From: Pomacea canaliculata
Lineage: Eukaryota > Mollusca > Gastropoda > Architaenioglossa > Ampullariidae
Direction: 5' to 3'
DNA length: 64,000 nucleotides
Assembly: GCF_003073045.1 (NCBI RefSeq)
Contig: NC_037591.1
Coordinates: forward strand, 21,609,319 to 21,673,318
How positions within the stretch are numbered: the first letter of the stretch is position 1; every line of letters begins with the position of its first letter. Both the position numbers and the translations under genes were made by a program. Positions 1-12,497 of this stretch are shown here, in pieces. The notes beneath the pieces are model-generated. The model ran no database searches. It had not been told where the DNA came from and was given only the letters and a program-made list of their open reading frames with translations.

Positions 1-940
1 TTCACTTTCTTAATAATTACAAATTAGAGAATATTCAGATTGCACGCAGGTAGGAAAATTGAAACTCTTGTTTTGTACTATTAAAAGAATTTTACTTCAT
101 ACTTTTACTTTGCTTAGTTTATGTACGATTTTTTGAAAATGACAGAAATCGATGTCTTTATTGGTAATCCTAAAGATTTACACAAAACGAGTTAAGCATG
201 CACAGTTAAGATTTTAATTAAAACGAGCCATTGAAGCACGCTAGTGACCTCTATAAACATGCAAATCGACTCATAAATCAATATGAGAAAATGTATTGGT
301 AACATAAATGATTTATCAAGGTTGGTTTTAACCTTTACAATTTTTATAGGTATGGAGCTTGTGAAAGGTTGTGCACATGTGAAGTAGGTTATATTTAAAT
401 GGCTCCAGACACGGGTCTTACCACTGCTATGCTATTCATAGATCAGTGACCATTATCAACTTGCACATTTGCTCATTTATGCTCAGGGAATGTTTGCAGA
501 TGATTTTACAGACCTATTTAAGATGCGAGGTTAACGTTTAAAGTCAGAGAAGGCTGGTCCCAATATTTACATGCTCTTTATGTTTCATGCATATACCTAC
601 TTCAAAAAAAATCTAAAAAATTTAAGGAGAAAATTATCAAGACTTTGACATTCCCATAAAGAAATTCTGTTTAACTTTTCAAAGCTGATGCTCATTTCCT
701 GAGTATTATTTATGTTAAAATTAAAAAGTCAATCAATAAAGGCATAGTGATGTGAACAATTTCTTTCTTTGTAAAATACCATCAGTATCAAGAAAAAAAT
801 TTATAAAAACACAGTTGCAAGGAAACAGTAGATATGCACAATTCAGACTAACATGGTCACACACTTAAGACAACAAACTTTCAGACACACACTTCATAAC
901 ATTTTGATAGCACAGATTCAAACCTTATCAGTGTTTGTAG
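1..940. other. AT-rich stretch, no gene seen
   Basis: No exon-like reading frame with splice signals and no recognisable repeat was seen. It lies immediately downstream (on the minus strand) of the LINE fragment that begins at about 945. Confidence 0.5.
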
Positions 941-944
941 GAAT

Positions 945-1577
945 GGGTCAGGTCAGGTCAGGTCAGTCCCATGCCCGGTCTGGGCGTAGGGGGGACCGTC
1001 CGGCAGCAGCAACAGACAGAATTTTCCACCCGGTCCTGGCTTGAGCAGATGAGAGCAGGTCTGGCATCTCGCGTTCGGTCCATTCTTTAATGTTGGTGAC
1101 CCAGCTTTTCCTCGGACGACCACGACGACGGCTCCCTTCGAGGGTTCCTTGTAGGATCATCTTGGACAGGGTGTTGTGGCGGGTGACGTGACCGAACCAG
1201 GCGAGCTTGCGCCGCTTCACTGTTGCCAGAAGGGGCTCATGTGGGCCCACGAGGGAGGTTACGGTGCTCCGTACGTATGCGTTGGTCTTGTGTTCGCGGT
1301 ACGAGATGTGGAGCAGCCTTCTCAAGCACTTGTTCTCAAAGGCCTGGAGCTTCTTTTCCGTTGCGGCAAGCAGCGTCCAAGTCTCGCAGCCGTAGAGTAG
1401 GATTGACACTACGAGGGACTTGTACAGCCTGTGCTTGGTACTGAAGCTGATTGAGTTGCTTCGCCAGATCCTATCCAGCCTGGACATTGCGGATGTTGCC
1501 ATACCAATCCTGATACGGATCTCTGCTGTACAGCAACCATCTCTAGTCAGGGTGGCACCCAAATGGAATGGAATGGG
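945..1577 (-). mobile_element. RTE-type LINE, 5'-truncated 3' end of the reverse transcriptase ORF
   Basis: An uninterrupted minus-strand frame of about 200 codons (1562 to 963) encodes the C-terminal, post-catalytic region of an RTE/BovB-like reverse transcriptase. Diagnostic strings are LGATLTRDG, LLYGCETWTL, FENKCLRRLLHISY, KLAWFGHVTRH and GRPRKSWVTNIKEW. The stop codon TGA lies inside the first units of a (CTGAC)n tail at 945-966, so there is almost no 3' UTR, as is typical of RTE elements. GAATGGG occurs at 941-947 and again at 1571-1577 and may be the target-site duplication. The open frame suggests a fairly recent insertion. It is 5'-truncated and not autonomous. Confidence 0.85.
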
Positions 1578-2870
1578 TGGGGGATGCCAATTATAAGACG
1601 AAATATCCTTAACTACTTAATCATGATTCTGATTGAACATTACTTCTGTTGAACTTTATATACTGGTTCCATCATGCAGTCACTATCCCTTCTTTGATAA
1701 AAAGATAAGGTTGGCTGGAAACAAAAGTCTTTCACAGTGATACTCTACTGGGTTTGAAAACAAAGATGTTCTCAGATTAATCCAAGTATTTATAGCACTA
1801 ATAATAATATAGCACTAAGAAAACAAAAATGCTAATAAGTTGCTACTTAGTGGCTATTTTAATTTCAAGAAAACAAAAATAAAATAAAAAGACACATACA
1901 TGCACTAGAATGGAATTAGGCAAACAAGGCCAAGCTTGTACTTCAGAAACAAATCTTGATAACCGCTACATATGAAGATTAAACTCTTAATAGTGAGGTT
2001 ATATAGGTGGAATCAAACTGTTTTCCTATGTCATATTAAGGTAATAGTAAACATCCATAAATATTACTTGTTACTGTACCATTAAAGATCATAAAGACTA
2101 TAATCACAGGAAGCTGAAAATAAAATACTGCATTCCAAAAAAAAGAAAAAAAGCCCTCACATTCAAGATTCAAGATCCATTTTGTGTCATAATAAAATTA
2201 CAGTCCAGTTGAATAAAGCAACGCATAAAACTGGTGAAGAACAATATTTCTTAACCCAAATATTCCCATTTGTCTGTCCATCCACTCACCAAAAAAGGAC
2301 TTAACACTCTTCAAGCAAGCTGATTACCTCTTTCCTACAGTTTGCTACCTGATGGGAGATGGTCTTTTGATCAACCAAAAATAAAATCTGGGAACACGTT
2401 TTAGGAATTTCTTGTGCCTGACATCCCAAAAGCTTTACATATACATATATATAAAATAATGACATCTATGATAAATACAATATACTATATAACAACTGTA
2501 GGTAGTAACAAGTAAAATATGCATGTACTTCATAATATATATTATTTTTATCACTTCCAAATTGTATCAAATTTTAAAAAACCCACAAAATCCAATGCAG
2601 CTGCATCAATTTAATATTTTCACATATTGCACACTATTTCATATATATAGATATTAAACGTAAAATTATTACAATTTATTCATTTAATTTGAAGCCCTAT
2701 CATACAAAGTATATCTCTTGAGCTGGGCAGAAAGAGGTGACCAGCTTGCTGAAAGGTTGTGGAGAGCCCAATTAACATAAATTACCTCCAACGTCCAGTG
2801 GGCTCACCCACCTACCCACCCATTCAAATATTTGTCTTTGCTTTTTTGTGCCTGGAATCACCATACAATA
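1578..2870. other. 3' flank / probable 3' UTR of zinc-finger gene A
   Basis: AT-rich DNA downstream of the ZNF-A stop codon on the minus strand. No coding exon is evident. Part of it is probably 3' UTR; the polyadenylation site was not identified. Confidence 0.4.
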
Positions 2871-3827
2871 TTATACAGATCCACTTGAGTGTTCCACAAA
2901 ATTTTGAGCTGTCTGGTTTTGATAAGGATAGTAATAATTGTAGAATGGAAAAATGGACGGACCTGAGGAAGGCAGTGGGCCTGACACAATGGATGAGTCA
3001 TCACTAGTTCCACTCTTGCATGAATTGGCACTAGATGCTAGGCTAGGCTGCTCAGCAGCAGCAGGAGGCATCAATGGTAACGGCATTTTTGGTAGCACCT
3101 TAAGATGTTTGGGATGTTTGTTTTTCTTGTGTTTGGACAGATTAGCTGAATCTGAGAAAGCTATCCCACACTCTGGACACTTGAATGGCTTTTCACCTGT
3201 ATGATGAGTACGCTTATGAACAGTCAGGTTGCTCGCACGGGAGAATGCAGCACCGCACTCTTGACATAAGAACGGTTTGTCCCCAGTATGTGTCCGCATA
3301 TGTGCTGTCAAACGGTTCAAAAATGGGAAGGCCTTTCCACACTCACTGCATGGAAATGGTCTGTCTCCGGTATGAATTTTTTTATGTTTTGTTAGATCAC
3401 TTGATACAGCAAACGCTTTACCACAGTCCTGGCACAGGAAAGGTTTATCACCTGTGTGTTTCCTCATGTGAACTGTCAGATCACCAGCATAAGAAAACTG
3501 CTTGCCACAATCTTTGCAAGTAAATGGCTTTTCACCTGTGTGTATCCTCATGTGCTGCTTGAGAGATCCAGACAGGGGAAAAGATGATCCACACTCTTCA
3601 CAGATATATGGTCTTTCTCCTGTGTGCTTACGTACATGTGCAGTGAGCTGCCCAGACTGAGAGAAAGCTTCTCCACACTGCTGGCATTTATATGGTTTTT
3701 CACCTGTGTGAATGCGCATGTGGACTTTAAGTCCTCCAGAGCGAGAGAACTGAGATCCACACTCTCGACACATATATGGCTGCCGCTTGCCACTTTTCCG
3801 GAGCACTGGTGCTGAGGTTTTGGAAGG
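2871..3827 (-). CDS. ZNF-A terminal exon, eight C2H2 fingers
   Basis: The exon starts after the acceptor aaatttgcag in phase 0 and ends at a TGA-type stop. Eight fingers of the form (Y/F)xCxxCGxxFxxxxxLxxHxxxH run from about residue 17 to residue 240. The seventh linker has an extra His (RTHHTGEKP) and the eighth finger ends HKKNKH. The tail of about 80 residues is rich in Pro and Ser and has no fingers. Confidence 0.93.
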   Translation of the reverse strand, partial: PSKTSAPVLRKSGKRQPYMCRECGSQFSRSGGLKVHMRIHTGEKPYKCQQCGEAFSQSGQLTAHVRKHTGERPYICEECGSSFPLSGSLKQHMRIHTGEKPFTCKDCGKQFSYAGDLTVHMRKHTGDKPFLCQDCGKAFAVSSDLTKHKKIHTGDRPFPCSECGKAFPFLNRLTAHMRTHTGDKPFLCQECGAAFSRASNLTVHKRTHHTGEKPFKCPECGIAFSDSANLSKHKKNKHPKHLKVLPKMPLPLMPPAAAEQPSLASSANSCKSGTSDDSSIVSGPLPSSGPSIFPFYNYYYPYQNQTAQNFVEHSSGSV

Positions 3828-6679
3828 CTGCAAATTTTTAAAAAAAGCATTATAAAATAATAATAATAAGCATAATATAGTGATTAACTTCTTTAAGGCT
3901 ACCTTATGGAATACACAATAAAATAATATAATTACAAGTGGTCATTATTTGTTTGGACAGCTGTTTCTGCATTCCAGGATGAAGCAACAGATGGAAATGT
4001 TGCTTATCTGATAAAACAGGATTTATTTTTCTAGATTTTATTTTACGCATTTATCCAGCATGGCAGTAGGGGGAAGAGGTTATCTCCTGAGGGTGAAGAC
4101 AGGCGATCATGCTCTGGGGTTTTGATGGGTAGTAAAATATGAGCAATAGACCAATGGCATAAAGACTGGCTCACAGCCTGCAGTATTCAGTCTAAAAGTC
4201 TGAAAAAAATCCCAGAAAGCTTAGGTGAGTGAAGAATTATGTATCAGGAATCAGAAGAGATTACGCCACAGCATCGTGGGCATATATATCAAACTTGTGT
4301 GCCGCTCTTGGATTGACTTGTAATAGTGTGAAACATACAGCTCTAGTTTAGTTCATTCAACACAGACAAAATCAATGCAAATGAGCTGTAGCTGTGAAGA
4401 CTTTCACACCTGCAGGTGGGAACTGTATAGGAAGAGTTAATAACTGATCTGCTAATAGTTCTTACTTTAGATTCTTGCGAAGATTGTTCAGTTGACTCTT
4501 CTTCTAAGGACTTATCTGTTTCCTCTTCATCTTCACCTGTAGAAGGCACCAATTGGCTGGCAGGTAATGCAAGATTTTGAGATAAATTTTTAGGTTCTGT
4601 CTCACTAACTAAGTTGTAATGACATTTTTCACAGAAGAGAACCAATGGGGAATTGCAATTGGTACATTTTGATGCTTGTGTAGATTCATAGCTGAAAAAA
4701 CCCCAAAAAAAACAGGCTTATTCAAACAAAGAATGTTACTGATTCCTCAGAACTGCTGTATCGCTTTTTCCACTGTGATTAATAATAGAAAAACAGTATT
4801 ATATACTTAATTCAAAATGAGAAACTTTTAAAATGAAAACTGAAAAAAAAAAAATCACTAAAAGTTTTTCTATTCATCATGCTAACATAACTTTAAAACC
4901 TTCAAAATGTCATACAAATCTGTTAACATAAACATTTTGCTGATACTTTTTGGATTCAATGATTCAATAATTGATTTTGGCTCATTACAAGAGGCTAATT
5001 CCCAACATCTCAGCAAATAATTATCCTCCATTTACAAGATATACAATTTTTCAATTTGACAAGCATAGAAGGCAGTAATGATGACAGATTGGATATGCTT
5101 ATGCTACAAAGGTTACACCTGCTGGAATAGTTAGGACAATTTGTTAATGACGTGTACTGACGTTCCCATAATGATCTCTTTCTGTACAAAAGAAAGAATG
5201 CTTATGGTCGAGGGATTTCAAGAATGAAAAATCAGTTGTTTGCTCAGATTTTGAGAATTGGTAAATAATGTTCAGCACAAATCAGGAAAAACCCACAATA
5301 AATGAAGAAAAGCATGCACTCCTAATAAGAAATGCAATGTCACTGCCAAAATATCTCTTTATTATTTCATATGCAGATTTCATTTTTCTGAAGTGGATGT
5401 CTCATTTTAGCATCTTTGTAATGCTTAATGCAAATTTAAATGTTTTAAACATACTTATTGAATCCAGTAAATTACAATTTAAAAAAAAATTCTGCTAAAA
5501 TACCTTCTCTGCTCCTTACTAAAGTATCAACCATAATGAATTTTAAATATTTAAAGACATTGTAAATAATTTATTATTTGGACAATTTATCCTAGGAAAA
5601 GTAACTTTAAACAATGAAAAAGTTGATCAAAACTTGTATGAAAAGAAGTGTACTGCTTACTGTTTTATCAGAAAACTGGCAATCTGTGTGTCACTGGAAA
5701 GGCCCTGGTCTGTTCCAATTTGCTGCCACCTACTACGGGTATCACCAATGAGGTCTAGGCACCAGTGTCTTTGAGTCTGGCAAGATTTTCTTGCTGCCTT
5801 TTGTCTTTTTGTTTTTCTCTTTTTCATCATTTCCAAACCATCTTTTTTAGTTTTAGACTTTTTAGCAGTCTGACAAAAGGAATGACACCCCAGCAAATGA
5901 ATATAAAAACAATAATATTTTGTAGTTCAATTTTATAATTCAATGGCACATATTGCCTTCAGAAATGACTAATTTTTAATTGTTAAAAGCACTATCTTTT
6001 TCAGAAAAAACAGCCTCTGTTTAAAGTGCAAATTAAAATTTTTGTCACATCCATTCTGTTTTGTGGCCAATTTATTTTTTATTCAAAGCGTTTAACATCT
6101 TTGGTGTTAACTCAAAGCGTTACATGGTCAGAATTTTATGTAAAAACAGTTAACCTTACTTTGATGCCAGATGCAGTGTTAAAAATTAGGCTAAGTTACT
6201 GTTCTGCGGCCACCTTTTTTGTTTTTATTCATTTAAATACATAATAAACAACTTAAAATAGGTGAAAATGGAAACTTACTATAAGAAGCAATTTACTGAC
6301 TTCAGATTTTGCATGTTCCAACTTCATGCTGGGATCCATTAGGCTGTCCTCTTGATAGATGGTTTTTTCCACAGCAACCGTTGGTCCCATTGCTGCCTTC
6401 ACAACTTCTATTGCCTGCATGACTGCATTTGCAGCCTCCTCGTCTTCATCATCGGACATAAACATATCTGTGATTTCATCAAGCTATTCTCTTCATTCAT
6501 CTCCACTTTTTCCTTAAAATTTCCAGTGCTTGGTGCCAGCACCGCTGCATCATAAAGTCCTGTTTTAATTTCATGTCCTCTTGCCTGCAATTTGCGATGG
6601 TTAGCCGACGGAAATAACCTTTCTCATTTTCTCCTTTTTTTGAAGATGAATTTCATCCAATAGAATTCTAATCTCCATC
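2871..6679 (-). CDS. ZNF-A: C2H2 zinc-finger protein with an N-terminal GL-D-FLI module and a CxxC mini-ribbon
   Basis: Probable DNA-binding nuclear transcription regulator, by family. Exons in transcript order: 6679-6280 (ATG at 6678, after a tttgcag acceptor), 5869-5661, 4691-4466 and 3827-2871. Donors are GTAAGT, GTAAGC and GTAAGA, and the junction phases agree (0, 2, 0). Exon 2 is Lys/Arg-rich, then carries RWQQIGTDQGLSSDTQIASFLI. Exon 3 carries CTNC-x9-CEKC and an acidic Glu/Asp/Ser stretch. The last exon holds eight C2H2 fingers joined by TGEKP/TGDKP linkers, then a Pro/Ser-rich tail with Tyr-rich FPFYNYYYPYQ. In exon 1 the apparent coding frame changes about three times, near 6640, 6615 and 6485, so its N-terminus is uncertain. 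An acidic MSDDEDEE block near 6460 is clear. A further 5' UTR exon upstream is likely. Confidence 0.8.
4466..4691 (-). CDS. ZNF-A CxxC...CxxC mini-ribbon exon
   Basis: A 226-nt exon with a tttttttcag acceptor and a TCTAAA|GTAAGA donor. It continues the phase-2 codon of the previous exon and reads H-YESTQASKCTNCNSPL, then FCEKC, then a long acidic/Ser segment (GEDEEETDKSLEEES). The ZNF-C exon at 17005 has the same start (C-YENS) and the same spacing of cysteine pairs. Confidence 0.8.
5661..5869 (-). CDS. ZNF-A GL-D-FLI module exon
   Basis: A 209-nt exon (acceptor cttttgtcag, donor AAACA|GTAAGC). The first half is a basic cluster (KKSKTKK, KKRKTKRQK) that could act as a nuclear localisation signal. 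The second half carries the module WQQIGTDQGLSSDTQIASFLI, which aligns with the ZNF-C exon at 16097-16239. It is followed at the same phase by the mini-ribbon exon. Confidence 0.75.
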
Positions 6680-6699
6680 CTGCAAAATAACGTTCACCT

Positions 6700-7960
6700 T
6701 TGTATGTTAGTCGTGACCAACGATGGATTTTGGATATAGAATCTCTAGGTTCCTGATAATTTAAGTTTAACCTATACCTGTGCTTGGACATAATCCTAAT
6801 CACTCGGATCTAAGAAAACCTGATTAAAGATGCAGTCCATGTAATACATCCGCAACCTGCTTTCCGCTTTACAATACTGTCATAATGTTGTAACAATAAG
6901 TTTCATGTTTAGATTTAGTTTTAGTAATTATTGTTCTCGTATACAAAGCAGTTTCACTTAGCTACAATTTCACTTGGATCACACCCTCAGTTGCTGAAAA
7001 GCAAAGACTATATATCATCTTTGCTAAAACTTAAACAAAATGAATAATAAAAACAGCTTAGTACTACGGATTGTTCACTCAGTGACACAAAAAACCACTA
7101 GAACTAACCCCTGAAAGGATGGTCATATTTTTCAATATCAAAACAGTTTTCGTAAACTCGTCCAACTTCTTCACGCTGTCAACTGTAAACTTTAGTTTGA
7201 GATTGCCATGTTCACAGAAAAATAAATATGTTCACGAAGATTAAGTTTTTAAAAGAAGTCTAATTTTTGCAAATGATAACTATAATGTATCATAAGCGTA
7301 AAATAAATCCTATAACTAAATAAAAATTGCAGAGTTTAAGACAAAGCTAATCCGCAAACAATGAATTAGCTTTTTAATTAAAATGTGATCTTTCGTCCGG
7401 GAAAAGAATGACCAAAATATTTCTGTACTAAGCTTAGAGCTTGTTTTAACTGTTAATTAATTTACATAGAAAGCAGTAAAGTATAAAATTTATTTTGTTT
7501 CTTTAAATATTTATCCACAGAATGATTTTTATAAAACTGCTTGCCAAAGAGATCATGGAAGTCTCTGCTATGTCAAAAGCTAGCTCGCACTGATCCGTAC
7601 ATTTCCGGGAGATTCCGTCCGCTTCTTCTGTTGAGAAAGAATTCAAACACTGACATCACCGCCCTTGTTCATGTTATTCTAACCATGGACGTGTATTTAA
7701 GTTCGTATAAGTGTATATAAGTTCGTGTTCTAACTGTTCTGTTTCGTCTTTGTTCAAGTTCATGTGTGTGGTGCGCGTGCGACACACAAACTCGAGCAGA
7801 TCAAGTGTCGTACCATAACTACAATGGTTTTTATTTTATCTGTAGCATAGGATTGAAAAAAAAAATGTCGTAAATTGCTTCTTTATAAACAGAATCGGCT
7901 CATCATCAAAGCCAAGATTTTGGAAAGATCGCATGATTTAAGTGTGGTAAAGAACCAATC
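6700..7960. other. Upstream region of ZNF-A
   Basis: The 5' side of ZNF-A, no coding exon recognised. It contains a more GC-rich patch near 7580-7830 that could hold a promoter or first non-coding exon. This is only a compositional impression. Confidence 0.3.
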
Positions 7961-7966
7961 CAATAA

Positions 7967-8926
7967 ATGATACAATTTTATCAGAACTGGATCAATACTC
8001 TGCAGAATTTTTTCCTTCTATGTGAACATGAGTTAGTAGAAGTTAGTAGGAAGTCTCGTTTGATTGAAATGAACGTCAACAAAGTCATCTCTGCACGAGA
8101 TATTCTTGCTAACAGGTTTCATTTGGATTTATCTGGGTTAGTCACAGATCTACTTGAACATAGCTATTGGTATGCCTGGCTGCCTGCATACTTAGGTTCC
8201 TTTGTTATAGTGAAAATTTTGTTAGGTGGTATTTCATGTATTGTGCTTTATCAACATTGTTTCTTTTCTTTTATTGACAATTTTACAACTGCAGAAGATC
8301 TTAAAGTTATTGCTGCCATGTAAAAATATTGGTGCATATGGCCAGACTACTACTGTATGTATCATCAAAGTTACAGCTTTGTGTGGTTCAAGCAAAAAAC
8401 CATGGATATTTTCATGCTTTCTTTTTTCTTGCTTCAGTTCATACAAGTACCCACTCTTCAGAAACATCTTTAAGCAAGTAGTTTTGATTTCTGTATTTGA
8501 AAAGCAATATCACACCCTGACCAAAGTAACTTTTATCTGGTTGAAAAAAGTACTAGCAGTCACTTCTCATAAAAATATGGTAGACACAATCACTAGAAAC
8601 TGGAAGGATGTCATACCACAACAGAAACTGGCATATGTAAATGTCTCTGAAAGCTATGTAATCTGTGACATTCCTCCCTCTTCCCAAACAAACACTCAGC
8701 ATGACAAATGATTTTCCTTACATTCCAGCTACACACAGAAAATGTACCTATGAAATGTGCCACAAACTGCACATCAGTACTGGTACTGCTTTATGCTTCA
8801 GTACAACAGTTCTTTATGAATCTTGCCCGTATACAGCCAGCAAAAGATGTTCCTATTCTCATTTTAAATTACAAAAAATTTAGGCTTATTTTATTTTTTA
8901 TGAAGATGGCCAACAGTAAAAAGTGA
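7967..8926 (+). pseudogene. Unrecognised ORF group, possibly a decayed coding sequence
   Basis: Overlapping plus-strand frames run 7967-8323 (118 codons), 8226-8711 (161 codons) and 8708-8926. The first contains a plausible helical stretch (RKSRLIEMNVNKVISARDIL) and a hydrophobic segment (AWLPAYLGSFVIVKILLGG) that could be a membrane helix. I do not recognise the family. No convincing GT-AG junctions join the frames, so this may be a frame-shifted pseudogene or chance open frames in AT-rich DNA. Confidence 0.2.
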
Positions 8927-8929
8927 GTT

Positions 8930-11900
8930 TTAAAATAAAATATGCAAAACCGGTATCAGTCTTTAAAATGCTTTGACAGCCTAACATAATCATTATTGGA
9001 TGAAATCTGAAAATGTATGATTTTCTTAGAACTGAAACAAATTTAGAGTTGTATCACATATAAATGGAAATTTCACAGTGCAAAAATTGACAGGATGTCC
9101 TTTAACAAAAATAAACAGGTATATACACATTTGACCATTTCAGGAACAAGATAGTTAAATGCACTTTAATCCTTGGTGTAAACTCACTTAGATGCCAGTT
9201 AACATGTGGACATTACCTCTGCTGGTTAAAGGTAAGTAAACATCATCATAGTGGAGTGGTTAGCCAATAAGAGTTAAAACTAATCTACCATTGACTGCTC
9301 TAAAGGCAACCTGCTCATTTCGGCTACTTCATTTCCCACCTTATTAGAAATCATTTTCTCCAAAGATGCGTAAAACACTTATACCTGCATACCAAAATGT
9401 GTGGTTATTCCTTTAAGCATTAAACTTTACTGCCAGTAGGTTTCAAACTAGTTGAGACATGACAATAACTTAACAAGCTGCAATTGCACCCAGTCTTTAG
9501 CCCCATTTCTTCACTGCAAGACAAAAATATCACAAAGGTATAATCTTCACATTAAACTTGAATTAACAATGGGCCTTATTGTAATGTTTGCTGTTTGAAA
9601 GTAATACTTGTGCCGACAACAGCAGTAACATATTTTCACATGCTGCAATAAGCAGCTAAAAGCATAACTGCTGATGGTTGAGCACCTACAGCTATAATAT
9701 ACTTCTTGGTCATATGTACAAGCACATAAATCTATGCCATCAGTAGTGAGATCAGGAGCTTTGGTGATTGAAATGGAAAACAGTTTGAGGCCAAACTAAT
9801 AATAATAGCAAATGTGGTAAACAGCACAGACAACTAAACTTGCATTTGCATAAACTTTGCAGTTACAGCATTTGCTTAAATCAAGAACTTGATATCATGA
9901 AGTGGCTCATGTTATCAAGAACTTAATGCTAGTGATAGTATACTGGAAATGCTATAGTAAAGAGGCAGTCATTCATGTCAACTTGTTGCGGGCCTATGCT
10001 CCTCAAGGAATAGCAAGGACTAAACTAACATTTGTGTGAACAAATAGTGTGTGATGCCTTGTGGATTGATCACCATGAGACTTGCTGGACTGAAGGCAAA
10101 ATTTCTATTTTTTTAAACAAAACCTACACAGATATTCTGTTAAGAGGATTCTTGAGTCAAAAATAGTCTCAAGCCATTCATGGAAAAACAAAATTATTCA
10201 GGTCATGGAACCAATATACTAACTTGAATGGTGTTTGGAAGAAAATTTCACTCACAGTAAAGTGATTAAATCCAGTAAGTGGCCAAACTGTACTAGTGTG
10301 ATGCCTTGTGCAAAATACTGTGGGGATAAGTTTAATAATAATAATAATGAGCACAATATAGAGCTGAGAAGTACAGCAAGTTCAATGCACTGTTAAAAAA
10401 AGTACTACATAAAGATACAAAAATGGAAAATGAGGTTGGGATCCTCAAAATGAAAGATGGTCAGAGTTGACCATTTAGCCAAGTGTTGCTGTTTTGCAGT
10501 CAAAGAATTCAAAAATATGGTTTATGAGAATAAAAAGAATGAAGCTGCACCTAACTGGTATGATTGCTTTGATGTTCTTTGTAAAATAGAATTTGTGATA
10601 GTAGGTTCAGTGTTGACTGAACTTTGCTTTGGCTTGTGGGTTTTCCCCTCTGGCAGGATATCACTACTCTACTAGTATTCATTAGGCACACTTTCTTCAG
10701 TACATGTATTAGATTTCATGTTCTGTGCATACCAAAACTGCTATGATGATGGCGATGTTAAACATGGTAATAGTTCTTAAACAATAATTTCATGTAAACT
10801 CCAAAACAAATCCTTTTTCTGCTGCTTGAATGAGATGCTGTCCTAACCTCTGTGTCTCTGAAACCAGATTTGTTTTGATTAACCAAATGCAACATATATG
10901 CTGCATTCTTTTAGTTACATTGATAAATGAAAGAAATCTTTACAAGACTAAATACACAAATAAGGTGATTCTTCCTAAGATTTTGAAGCATTCATAAATC
11001 TGCAAACTGTTGTCTGTGGATATTCTTTTTACCATTATGATCCTTGGTCATTTGTACTTAAAAATATGTGCCAAGAGATGTACTTTCTTCCCTTCTTTGA
11101 AATTACCCTACACCAAAAGCATAATTACTCCATGAAAATAATTATTTCCATGTGTAGCATCTCACTGGAAAACTTTTCATGCTAAGGTGTTACATACTGA
11201 TGTACAGGGTATTTTCTATCCAGCAGATAGATATACACTATGGGTGAGAGATTAACACAGATGCCTAGAAGAGCGGTTGCTAGCTTTATGAAAGTGTATG
11301 ATTTGCCTGTAAATCATCTTGCATGTATGATGTATGTTTTGTGAATAAATGGTTTTAACCATTTAGTGTTAACATAATTTTGACTACCAAGATGATTGTT
11401 CTCAATGTACTCCAGCTTCAGTCACAGTGACCCACTTCTTGCAAGTGGGCTATTAGAATCAAAGAATGGAGACCTGGATCAACAATTAATGATCCCTGCA
11501 GTGTATCCAGTACATGACAGCTTTTGTCAATGCCTATGGAGTACCAGAGTGATGAAGAAGCAGGATGACTGAAGATGTCTGTTTAGCCATCCTTCGAGTG
11601 TGGATAACTGCACTGTATAGTGGTAACATGGGTCTCCATCAACCTGGTTGCAGTAAACAATAAGATAAAAACTGTAAACCACACACACTGATATTCAGAG
11701 GTATGCAGCTAACCTTTAAGAAAAAAAGTTCACATCAAACTATAAATTTCTTTTACCTGGGCTTTTGAACTGGTAAATGGGGAAAACTGCAAGTTAGATG
11801 TTTTTTAACATCACCTGTTAGTGTTTAAAAGTCAAACTTTGACTTTCAGGAAGGAAAGAATGTTTTGATCTGGTACTTGGGCATATAAAAGGAATTAGTG

Positions 11901-12490
11901 AAGCATGACCACTAGGGTATGTACACTGCCTCTCCCTCCATGGGTCAAATCATTCTTTCCTACTCTATGGTAGAAATTTGACCTTTTAGAGCAGTTTGAT
12001 AGCCATAACATAATCTTGCTAACTAAAGAGCAGATAAAACAGTAACCTTGAACCTAACTTAATGTCAAACTGCAAAGTTGCTGCATTTTTCTGTTGTAAT
12101 TTAAATCTTCAAACTGCCTAGTTGAGTGATTTTTAAAAAGTCAATAACTGCACATGAGTATGTGTACTAAATAAGACACAACTGGTGAGATACTAGCTGT
12201 ACTCAAAAATAAACCAAGAAATGAGCAATGAGGGAAAATATATTTTGTAAAGTAGCTTAAATGGCTAACTGTCATTGTTAGAACTAAAATAGTAATGCGT
12301 TGCTTACATCTTCACCACAAAAATAAAGCCTCAGTGAATTTTTAAAAAGTTTTACAGATAACAGCTTAAAGATTTGTAAACAAATATATTTTTGCTTTAA
12401 CCTTGTACTCCTTGATACTAAATTTGTGTGCAGATAAAAACGTGCACAACCTTTATTGTACAATGTGAAGATGGGAAAAGCAAGATAAGA
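8930..12490. other. Intergenic region between the ORF group and ZNF-B
   Basis: No exon-like sequence is convincing. It contains one minus-oriented copy of the dispersed CTCCTCGAGGAG-type repeat at about 9988-10028. The proximal part next to 12490 is probably ZNF-B 3' UTR. Confidence 0.4.
9988..10028 (-). repeat. Dispersed 38-bp repeat, copy 1
   Basis: Reading on the minus strand, this contains TAGTTTAGTCCTTG, then CCTTGAGGAGCATAGGCCCG. It is a diverged copy of the motif AGTTTATTCCTTGTT-CTCCTCGAGGAG-CATAGGGCC, found four more times in the window. Confidence 0.7.
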
Positions 12491-12497
12491 ACATAAG

